Part shown: positions 1-5,356 of the stretch, piece after piece
Numbering within the stretch: the stretch's first letter is position 1
Layout of the letters: each line of letters starts with the position of its first letter
NCBI GenBank assembly: GCA_945862475.1
Contig: CAMAYW010000117.1
Coordinates: 1-7,285 of the forward strand
Direction: 5' to 3'
Length of the DNA: 7,285 nt
Source: Bacteriovorax stolpii
Lineage (GTDB): Bacteria; Bdellovibrionota; Bacteriovoracia; Bacteriovoracales; Bacteriovoracaceae
Translations under genes and position numbers: made by a program
Notes under the pieces: model-generated
The model's database searches: none
Told to the model about the DNA's origin: nothing
The model's input: only the letters and a program-made list of their open reading frames with translations

Positions 1-848
1 GTGTATCTTTCAGTAAGAACTGCAAACCATTTAGCGAGGGACTCATAAGACGAATCTGTTTCTAGTTCTACAATTCCATTTGAGTTATAGCCAACCATAT
101 CCATATTGATAACGAGAGAAAATGATTTTAGGGCATTTTCCTTCTCAAGCAAGCGTGCATAATAAGTCGCACCTAAAAGTCCTTGTTCTTCTCCGTTTGT
201 GATAAAAAAGCGAATAGTTTTTTTGTTTTTATAAGTAGAGAGTAATCTCGCCATCTCAAGCATCACGGCAGCACCTGAGGCATTATCATCCGCACCAGCG
301 AAATCTTCACCCACTGAATCGACATGTCCCATAACCATGAGTATTTTATTAACTTCCTCAAACCCTTTTTTATCGGCAATAAATCCACAAGCATCTGATC
401 TGTGACAAATAGGCTTAATCTCAAAACCCATCTCTTTAAATCTTGTTTGTAAGGCCTGTACCGCATCTCGGTTATCTTGAGTTCCAGTGGCCCTCGTCCT
501 ATATGATGAAAGCTTCTCCACATCTTTTTTTATGGAAACCTTATCCACGTTTTTTATAAATTCCTGGATGTTATTGTTTTCAGTTAATAAAAGCTCATGA
601 CGCTTAATTTTAGGGAAGTAGCTTTTCTCCCCACCTTGAAGCGGCCTTAGGTACCTTAATAAGTCTTTAGGCGCAGCCTTCTTAAGTTTAACCACCCAAA
701 GGCGGCCGTTTTTATAAGTTGTTTCCATAAAGGGGGAAAGTTGCTCAATATCATGGGGATGAGAGGTGATGACTTGAAATATCTCCTGGCGAGAGCTTGA
801 TCCAAGGAAGAAAAAACAAAATAGTAGTGTCAGGAAGATTGATTTCAT
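1..848 (-). CDS. Exported M28-family zinc aminopeptidase (C-terminus outside window)
   Basis: Predicted exported metallopeptidase that removes N-terminal residues from peptides using two zinc ions, as in the Aeromonas leucyl aminopeptidase group of family M28. The 282 visible residues begin with a hydrophobic signal peptide (about residues 1-19, MKSIFLTLLFCFFFLGSSS), followed by a roughly 100-residue leader region. Then come the family motifs in order: H175-V-D177 (first metal ligand), GADDNASG with D188 the likely bridging ligand, N-G-E220-E221 (catalytic base and ligand) and N-M-D250-M-V-G (second metal ligand). The final metal-binding His lies beyond base 1. C148 and C154 could form a disulfide, consistent with export. 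The ATG at 848 is chosen because it opens the signal peptide, although its ribosome binding site is weak. It is transcribed divergently from the small secreted-protein pair. The family call is firm; specificity cannot be read. Confidence 0.92.
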   Translation of the reverse strand, partial: MKSIFLTLLFCFFFLGSSSRQEIFQVITSHPHDIEQLSPFMETTYKNGRLWVVKLKKAAPKDLLRYLRPLQGGEKSYFPKIKRHELLLTENNNIQEFIKNVDKVSIKKDVEKLSSYRTRATGTQDNRDAVQALQTRFKEMGFEIKPICHRSDACGFIADKKGFEEVNKILMVMGHVDSVGEDFAGADDNASGAAVMLEMARLLSTYKNKKTIRFFITNGEEQGLLGATYYARLLEKENALKSFSLVINMDMVGYNSNGIVELETDSSYESLAKWFAVLTERY

Positions 849-905
849 GAAAAGAGAATACCTATTAAAAGTTAATGAGTGTTTGGAATCTTGATAAGTC
901 TGAAA

Positions 906-934
906 ATTATAGGTAACTGTTTAAAAATAGTACA
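906..934 (-). promoter_or_regulatory. Candidate promoter for the M28 peptidase
   Basis: On the minus strand a perfect TATAAT (911 down to 906) lies about 58 bases upstream of the peptidase ATG. A weak -35-like TGTACT (934 to 929) sits 17 bases further upstream and matches the consensus at only three positions. The -10 is convincing; the -35 is not. Confidence 0.35.
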
Positions 935-1025
935 GAACTTAAATGGGTGTGTAGTAATTACAAGATTAAATTTACATCCTCTCTAGCATCAAAAATAAAA
1001 GGAAATTATAGTCCCGCATCACCTT

Positions 1026-1034
1026 AAAGGGGGA
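1026..1034 (+). promoter_or_regulatory. Strong Shine-Dalgarno for the first small secreted protein
   Basis: The purine run AAAGGGGGA ends four bases before the ATG at 1039 and fixes that start. A TATAGT at 1007-1012 could be the -10 element of this transcript, but no good -35 is seen upstream of it. Confidence 0.6.
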
Positions 1035-1038
1035 TCGA

Positions 1039-1428
1039 ATGAAAAAAACAGCACTAATCATTATTTTTTCTCTTACAACTCTTTTTGCAAACGCGGCGAT
1101 TGATGAAAACTCCGGTAGGGCTGGCTGTAAGGGTGTCTATCAAGGTAAGTCAGTTTCATTTTCAGGTGTTGGTAAAAGCATCACAGATATTAAAAGAGGT
1201 CATGGTTCAATTTCCGTAGACGGACGAATTGTCGCTGATTTTGAAGGCGAAGATATGAAGATCAATTACTTCACGCAATCATTTAAAGTCACAAATAATC
1301 GTGGTGCACTTTTGGAAGCAAAAGTCACAAATATCGGCAAAGGCACAGGTGTCATTAAGAGGCTATCTATACCTGAATTTGGAATTGAATATAGAAATAT
1401 TCCCATGTCTTGTTGGGCAACAAAATAG
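1039..1428 (+). CDS. Small exported protein with one cysteine pair, function unknown
   Basis: I do not recognise this 129-residue protein. It opens with a textbook signal peptide (MKKTALIIIFSLTTLFANA, cleavage likely after A19), giving a mature protein of about 110 residues that should be periplasmic or secreted. The mature part has exactly two cysteines, C30 near the N-terminus and C125 near the C-terminus, well placed for a disulfide joining the two ends. Frequent Gly, Ser and alternating hydrophobic residues suggest a small beta-rich fold. The start at 1039 is set by a strong ribosome binding site. The next gene starts 21 bases after this stop in the same direction, with its own ribosome binding site, so the two are very likely co-transcribed. 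No domain or active-site motif is visible. Confidence 0.8.
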   Translation: MKKTALIIIFSLTTLFANAAIDENSGRAGCKGVYQGKSVSFSGVGKSITDIKRGHGSISVDGRIVADFEGEDMKINYFTQSFKVTNNRGALLEAKVTNIGKGTGVIKRLSIPEFGIEYRNIPMSCWATK

Positions 1429-1437
1429 TTAAATCAT

Positions 1438-1443
1438 AGGAGA
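1438..1443 (+). promoter_or_regulatory. Shine-Dalgarno deciding a GTG start
   Basis: AGGAGA lies six bases before the GTG at 1450. It supports that unusual start codon, because the signal peptide also begins exactly there and there is no in-frame ATG before residue 11. Confidence 0.6.
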
Positions 1444-1449
1444 TTCATT

Positions 1450-1869
1450 GTGCGTATTTTCCTCGTTTTTACATTGTTCATGTCCCTATCTGTTGGAGCT
1501 CAAGAAATTGATGCGACCAAAGCGCTCCTCGCCATCTTACCAGCAGGTGACTATAGTGGCGTCACTAATGATGGAGCTGAATGTAACATATCAATTCTTC
1601 CACTCTCCAATAGAATTGCGGTCATTGGAACCACCGGGGATATTTTAAAAAGAAGTGAAATTGAAGTTGGTTCAAGGTATCGTTGGAATCCTGGGACGAG
1701 ATCTTTTCTTCATACGACTCTTACAACGACTCTAAGTGATACAAAAGAAAATGTATTCAGGACTCTCGCGGTTGATAAGAAAAAACAATATGTGGTTTTA
1801 GCAGATGTCGTGACTAAGGATAGAGAAACGATTGAGACAGCCATTGAATGTATTGTTGAATTAAAATAA
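1450..1869 (+). CDS. Second small exported protein with one cysteine pair, function unknown
   Basis: An unrecognised 139-residue protein starting at GTG. Residues 1-17 (MRIFLVFTLFMSLSVGA) form a short signal peptide with a likely cleavage after A17, leaving about 122 mature residues. As in the preceding gene, the mature protein has exactly two cysteines, C45 and C134, spaced 89 apart (95 in its neighbour). Alternating polar and hydrophobic stretches (for example residues 84-96 and 112-122) suggest beta strands. The short gap, shared direction, export signal and similar cysteine layout suggest the two proteins act together or share a fold. They are not obviously similar residue by residue, so paralogy is only a guess. 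A hairpin begins 12 bases after the stop and probably ends the transcript. Confidence 0.8.
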   Translation: MRIFLVFTLFMSLSVGAQEIDATKALLAILPAGDYSGVTNDGAECNISILPLSNRIAVIGTTGDILKRSEIEVGSRYRWNPGTRSFLHTTLTTTLSDTKENVFRTLAVDKKKQYVVLADVVTKDRETIETAIECIVELK

Positions 1870-1880
1870 ATGCTTTTATC

Positions 1881-1903
1881 AGGGTAGAATTATATTCTAC
1901 CCT
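1881..1903. terminator. Hairpin between convergent genes, probable bidirectional terminator
   Basis: AGGGTAGAAT and its exact reverse complement ATTCTACCCT flank a three-base loop (TAT), giving a perfect 10-bp stem. It sits 11 bases after the stop of the plus-strand secreted-protein gene and 6 bases after the stop of the minus-strand globin gene. Neither side has a continuous T-tract directly after the stem: the plus side has CTCGCTTT and the minus side GATAAAAGC. Termination efficiency is therefore uncertain, but the location between convergent genes is typical. Confidence 0.6.
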
Positions 1904-1909
1904 CTCGCT

Positions 1910-2320
1910 TTAAGATACTTTTTTAAATGGATTCGCTACCTGGATAATCTCATCCGAAAAAAATCTTTTTTTACATTGAGATGAATCACTCATAACAATA
2001 TGCCTCTTAAAGGCAAGATCAATTTTTAGCCATCTCGATTTCAATTCTAACGGTGCTCCAACTTTTGTCATTGCATCGATAAGAAGATTTTCTCTTCTCT
2101 CCCACATTTCTTCACTAACAAAAATATGAGGGTGAGCATCCGCGGGACTTTTTCCCCCATAACGCTTTTCGCCTCCAAGAGCACCGATCATAAAATCAAT
2201 TTGCTGGGATGTAATAACCTTCTGATCTACGGTAAATACACGTTTTAACCACTCATCAGCGTAAACCAGTTCATAAAATTCTTCAGTCACTCTCTTGACC
2301 CAATACTCCAGATTTTCCAT
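1910..2320 (-). CDS. Truncated haemoglobin, group I-like
   Basis: A 136-residue cytoplasmic haem protein of the 2-on-2 truncated haemoglobin family, whose members bind O2 or NO and often detoxify nitric oxide. The B-helix pattern F15-Y16-x-x-V-x-A-D supplies the usual Tyr at B10. The segment from about residue 43 (FMIGALGG, then Y54-G-G) followed by A62-H63 matches the typical E-F region, with H63 the likely proximal haem ligand. It aligns by its distance to V68-S69 and to the aromatic W73 ten residues later. The ten-residue spacing and lack of Trp at H+13 fit group I better than groups II or III. Length is normal for the family, with a short C-terminal extension. It stands alone, divergent from the next gene across 62 bp. 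The specific physiological role cannot be inferred. Confidence 0.78.
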   Translation of the reverse strand: MENLEYWVKRVTEEFYELVYADEWLKRVFTVDQKVITSQQIDFMIGALGGEKRYGGKSPADAHPHIFVSEEMWERRENLLIDAMTKVGAPLELKSRWLKIDLAFKRHIVMSDSSQCKKRFFSDEIIQVANPFKKVS

Positions 2321-2382
2321 GACTTACTTATCGGTTTGTCTTTATTAAATTTTATTGGCCAGAGTGTCGTTTAACCTAAGGC

Positions 2383-3024
2383 ATGAAGCACGCTCTTAAC
2401 TATGGAAGGATTTCTTGGTCTTACGAGGATTTTGATCCTGAATCCCCCTGCGTCCCAACCCCTTTAGTCAGATTTTCTCCCTTCAGAATCTCAACTAAGA
2501 TGAAGACAATTTTTTTGTCAGATCGACATTCTCTCGAACTCTTAAAACTCAATACAAAAAATAAGCTATGTCTCAAAGAAGCGTTTCAATTATGGGTCAG
2601 ACGAAATCAGAGATTAGACTTAGAGCTAGGAGAAGGGAGGGCCTTCTTAAAGTGGCTTAAACAACATCACTTATCAATTAAATGGTCACACCATGATTAC
2701 ACTCTTCATCAATATTTCACCTATGGATCTCCTCCACGTCATACACAATCTGATGAATGTGCTTTAGGCCATACTTTTTCAGTCTTACCAGTTTTGGTAA
2801 AAAATAGATTTGTAAAACTCTATCTTGAAGATGAAAGTGTTTTGAGTCTCCTCTCCATACCTTATGGAAAAGAAGAAAATTTTATTCACTTAATTGAACA
2901 ATATATTTTACTTCGATTTGAGTTAGATAAATGGAATGCGCCCGCTCCCCTTTTTATAGATTGGGTGCGGGCCAATGGAAAGAAACCTCTTTTTTACCCA
3001 CAGCAATTAGGCTTTTGCTTTTAA
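2383..3024 (+). CDS. Hypothetical cytoplasmic protein, 213 residues
   Basis: I do not recognise this protein. It has no signal peptide or membrane segment and is rich in aromatic residues, Leu and His. Seven histidines lie between residues 95 and 130, including the H95-H96 and H103-H104 pairs, and there are four scattered cysteines (C23, C63, C126, C212). No metal-site signature is clear. The ATG at 2383 has a TAAGG placed only one base before it, which is too close to be a good ribosome binding site. An alternative start is Met40 (base 2500), but the upstream residues look like normal coding sequence. It is divergent from the globin gene across 62 bp and ends 2 bp before the convergent stop of the GH16 gene. 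Long uninterrupted reading frame and position support a real gene; function unknown. Confidence 0.72.
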   Translation: MKHALNYGRISWSYEDFDPESPCVPTPLVRFSPFRISTKMKTIFLSDRHSLELLKLNTKNKLCLKEAFQLWVRRNQRLDLELGEGRAFLKWLKQHHLSIKWSHHDYTLHQYFTYGSPPRHTQSDECALGHTFSVLPVLVKNRFVKLYLEDESVLSLLSIPYGKEENFIHLIEQYILLRFELDKWNAPAPLFIDWVRANGKKPLFYPQQLGFCF

Positions 3025-3026
3025 AA

Positions 3027-4739
3027 CTAGTAATCATTTCTGTATCGGATGATCCGTTTCGATGGATCAGCATCCAAATAAATCTCAGTTGAGCGAAGAG
3101 GATCTATTTTACTTCGATCCAGTTCCATTACCTGACAACTTGGGATCCACCACCAGTGCCCGTAATACTCGTGTAAATTCATCACACGTCCACCATGAGG
3201 ACATTTATTTGATCCCGCTGATTGAGGATAATAGATACCAAATCCCCTTTCATTTTCAGGAGCAAGAATTGAATACTGAACACCTGGAACTAAAGCTGGG
3301 CCAGTTGGAGGCATATAAACAAGGCGACATAAATTTTTATAATAGGTGACTTTTGCAAAGGCTAAATACTCTCCACCAACTGTTTTTATAAAAGTTCCCC
3401 CATAAGGACAACTCTTTGACTGAACAGGATCTGTTAAGTAGTAAACTCCAGGGCCACCGTCATTTAATTCGGTCTTCACCATATAGGGAATGCTATCGGG
3501 TAAAGCTGTTACATCAAGAGTCTTAAAGTGACACTCGCCACTTATTTCCGTACCACCCCAGCTACAAGGTTTAGGGTAGACAATAGTGGGCTTCCCAGAA
3601 ACTTTTTGAACTTTGTAACTCACCCCTGGAACAAGTGGAGGATGAGGAAATTTCATGAGAGCATTATTTCCCGTTCTTTTGGCAGTGACTTTCACCCAAT
3701 CAACTTGCATTCTAACTGGATCTTTAAGCTGGGAAATGTCGTTCACAAGCACATTTTTCTTAAAATAGTTTTTAAGAAAGGTTCCTCGACTTAATTGCAT
3801 ATCTAAAATTAAGTACATTTCATGATCAGGAATCCTTACACCTCTGCCTTTTTTTGAATCTCTGTCTGTAATCGTGTGATTAACTTTTCCATCGATCTTG
3901 AAAACTATTTTAGTGGGCTCCCACTCGACGGAGTAGATATGATAATCACCGTGATAAATTTCTTCATGATCATTGATGAAGCCCTTGTTCGTTCCATCAA
4001 CTCCCCAGTGAAGAGACTGATAGGCCTTGGATCTCACGTTACTCATGTGCTGAACCCAAAACTTCCATGGATCGCGCCAAACAAAAGGAAGATCTGGAAA
4101 AATCTCTAAGATATCGATCTCTTGATAATTTCTTTCTTGATCTGTGATTGGTCTTTTTTGATAAGGTCTTGTTCTAGAGTCAAACATCCAAAGAGCTGGA
4201 AAGGCGCCTGGCCCCATATCCATTCTTGCTTTAATTTCTACTTTTCCGTAACGGAAATCAAAACCCGAGTGTTCACCACCAAAGGAAGGTCTTGAATCAA
4301 TACCTCCCGATACATAGGCACATTTAGGAACTGCACTATCATTATGGGTACAAGCAGGGTCATCAAGCGCAACACCGTCTTTAGAAGGATTCGCCGTTAA
4401 CGTGAGTAAGCCTTTAGAAACTTCGATTTGTTTGGTATCCCAGCGATAAGTCTTTTCTCGGCCATAGACTGAATACCCCTGCCATAATTTCCAGGTACAT
4501 TTATTTAAAAGAGCTGTCTTTGAAATGGTCTCTGCATCTAGATTCCAACATGCGCCTGTGTTACCCCACTCTGGGCGTGGGCTACAATTTGGGACTCTCG
4601 TGTAACACGAAGGATCCTCTCCCTCCTGAGGGCCATTAAAGTCATCAAACAATATGACCTGGCAATTATCTCCCTCGCAGACAGCGGCGGAAGAAGTAGA
4701 AGGGATCATAATCAGAAGAATTATTAAGTATTTAATCAT
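3027..4739 (-). CDS. Exported GH16 family endo-glycanase with C-terminal Cys-repeat tail
   Basis: Predicted secreted endo-acting glycoside hydrolase of family GH16, with a retaining mechanism acting on beta-1,3- or mixed beta-glucans or related galactans. Of 570 residues, 1-18 or so form a signal peptide (MIKYLIILLIMIPSTSSA). The catalytic domain spans about residues 27-355, opening with LFDDFNG and carrying the family segments FRYGKVEIKARM and GAFPALWMFD. The motif E207-I-D209-I-L-E212 gives nucleophile E207 and acid/base E212. The ExDxxE spacing is the laminarinase/agarase type rather than the ExDxE of Bacillus lichenases. Residues about 369-541 hold three cysteine-containing repeats that may bind substrate. 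The ATG at 4739 is preferred over an in-frame TTG at 4766, because AAGG lies six bases before the ATG and the signal peptide begins there. Exact substrate cannot be called. Confidence 0.9.
   Translation of the reverse strand: MIKYLIILLIMIPSTSSAAVCEGDNCQVILFDDFNGPQEGEDPSCYTRVPNCSPRPEWGNTGACWNLDAETISKTALLNKCTWKLWQGYSVYGREKTYRWDTKQIEVSKGLLTLTANPSKDGVALDDPACTHNDSAVPKCAYVSGGIDSRPSFGGEHSGFDFRYGKVEIKARMDMGPGAFPALWMFDSRTRPYQKRPITDQERNYQEIDILEIFPDLPFVWRDPWKFWVQHMSNVRSKAYQSLHWGVDGTNKGFINDHEEIYHGDYHIYSVEWEPTKIVFKIDGKVNHTITDRDSKKGRGVRIPDHEMYLILDMQLSRGTFLKNYFKKNVLVNDISQLKDPVRMQVDWVKVTAKRTGNNALMKFPHPPLVPGVSYKVQKVSGKPTIVYPKPCSWGGTEISGECHFKTLDVTALPDSIPYMVKTELNDGGPGVYYLTDPVQSKSCPYGGTFIKTVGGEYLAFAKVTYYKNLCRLVYMPPTGPALVPGVQYSILAPENERGFGIYYPQSAGSNKCPHGGRVMNLHEYYGHWWWIPSCQVMELDRSKIDPLRSTEIYLDADPSKRIIRYRNDY
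3117..3635 (-). other. Three degenerate protein repeats at the GH16 C-terminus
   Basis: The region encoding residues about 369-541 holds three units, each with a Tyr-hydrophobic strand, a [VI]-Y-[YP] segment, then Cys-x-x-Gly-Gly and a later Cys. The cores are C392-S-W-G-G with C403, C444-P-Y-G-G with C471, and C513-P-H-G-G with C535. The first unit is shorter. A short Pro-rich linker (PHPPLVPGV) separates them from the catalytic domain. This resembles an accessory module of a secreted enzyme, but I do not recognise a named carbohydrate-binding family. Confidence 0.65.
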
Positions 4740-4745
4740 GAGTAG

Positions 4746-4749
4746 CCTT
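4746..4749 (-). promoter_or_regulatory. Shine-Dalgarno deciding the GH16 start
   Basis: AAGG on the minus strand is separated by six bases from the ATG at 4739. The alternative in-frame TTG at 4766 has no comparable purine run upstream, and starting there would put nine polar residues before the signal peptide. Confidence 0.5.
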
Positions 4750-4775
4750 GTCGGACTTGATGGCAAAAGCTTTAG

Positions 4776-4804
4776 TTTTCAATAAGATTCTGATGGCTTA
4801 TAAT
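4776..4804 (+). promoter_or_regulatory. Candidate sigma70-type promoter of the HTH/Fic module
   Basis: TTTTCA (4776-4781; four of six consensus positions) is separated by exactly 17 bases from a perfect TATAAT (4799-4804). Transcription would begin near 4811, giving an 87-base leader that contains the repeat array described next. The arrangement fits autorepression by the HTH protein. It is a sequence prediction only. Confidence 0.5.
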
Positions 4805-4807
4805 ATC

Positions 4808-4894
4808 TATCGAATATAAACGATATAAAAACGACATAATATTCAAAATATTCAATATTTTATTTAAAATAATTAGAATATATCCGATAATAAA
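4808..4894 (+). promoter_or_regulatory. Putative operator: phased CGA repeats, inverted and tandem repeats
   Basis: Three copies of a CGA-N-ATA-type decamer follow one another at about one helical turn: CGAATATAAA (4811), CGATATAAAA (4821) and CGACATAATA (4832). A fourth copy, CGATAATAAA (4885-4894), abuts the ATG. The first two also form the inverted repeat TATCG-N8-CGATA (4808-4825). A perfect 9-bp tandem repeat AATATTCAA occupies 4838-4855, and TATTTTA-TT-TAAAATA (4856-4871) is a further dyad. ATATTC at 4848 is mirrored by GAATAT at 4876. The array spans the predicted start of transcription, the expected position for an antitoxin operator. Some symmetry could be chance in such AT-rich DNA. 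Confidence 0.45.
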
Positions 4895-4897
4895 ATC

Positions 4898-5356
4898 ATG
4901 AAAACACCAAAAGAACAGAAAATAATCACCAAACAAGTTTCTAAAAGACTTGAAGAATTAAGACCCTTTCAAGCTGAAACGAGAGGTATTTCTTCATGGA
5001 TTGAGTATGTAAGACTTGGCCTTGGCATGAGTCTTACTCAGTTAGCGGAAAAGCTTGGGGTTGCCCAATCCTCTCTTAGTAGTTCCGTAAAACTAGAAAA
5101 AGAAGGACGAATCACCATCCACAAATTAAAAGAAATCGCTGAGGCCATGGAGTGCGATCTGGTTTATGGATTCGTCCCAAGAAAAAAAATCGAGGATATC
5201 ATTCGAGATCAGGCGATCAAGAAAACGATCAAATTAATGAATGAGACTGAAACTCATATGAGTTTAGAAGATCAGAAAGTAAAAATTGAAAAAGAAGAAA
5301 GACTAGAAGATCTGGTGCAAGAGAGAATCTATTCTAAATACCTTTGGGATCAATGA
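4898..5356 (+). CDS. XRE-type HTH protein, mobile mystery protein A family (probable antitoxin)
   Basis: A 152-residue DNA-binding protein that I recognise as the family named mobile mystery protein A, the usual upstream partner of a Fic protein. A charged N-terminal helix ends in LEELRPF. An XRE-like helix-turn-helix covers about residues 35-90, with GMSLTQLAEKLGVAQSSLSS holding the turn and recognition helix, followed by the helix around ECDLVYGFVPR. The family's C-terminal tail includes the M121-S-L-E-D-Q box and ends in Leu-Trp-Asp-Gln. Its stop overlaps the Fic start by four bases, so translation is coupled. By analogy with toxin-antitoxin operons it likely restrains the Fic partner and represses its own promoter; this is inference. 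No good ribosome binding site precedes the ATG, so expression may be low or leader-dependent. Confidence 0.85.
   Translation: MKTPKEQKIITKQVSKRLEELRPFQAETRGISSWIEYVRLGLGMSLTQLAEKLGVAQSSLSSSVKLEKEGRITIHKLKEIAEAMECDLVYGFVPRKKIEDIIRDQAIKKTIKLMNETETHMSLEDQKVKIEKEERLEDLVQERIYSKYLWDQ

Noticed and set aside
263..523. 86-codon minus-strand frame inside the M28 peptidase
   Set aside because: It is out of frame with the peptidase, whose zinc-ligand motifs run straight through the region.
847..894. 15-codon ORF starting on the CATG of the peptidase start, plus strand
   Set aside because: Too short, no ribosome binding site, no distinctive peptide.
1448..1648. 66-codon plus-strand frame overlapping the start of the second small secreted protein
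   Set aside because: The competing frame has a signal peptide, a well-spaced AGGAGA and runs to a normal length; this one does not.
2940..2972. GC-rich inverted repeat GCCCGCTCCC / GGGTGCGGGC as a terminator
   Set aside because: It lies inside the coding region of the 213-residue protein, has one mismatch and a 13-base loop, and no T-tract follows on either strand.
3062..4109. Plus-strand reading frames of 77-95 codons opposite the GH16 gene
   Set aside because: They lie antisense to a gene with clear family motifs, have no ribosome binding sites or recognisable protein features, and are explained as shadows.
4740..4766. TTG at 4766 as the GH16 start
   Set aside because: The ATG at 4739 has AAGG at proper spacing and begins the signal peptide directly.
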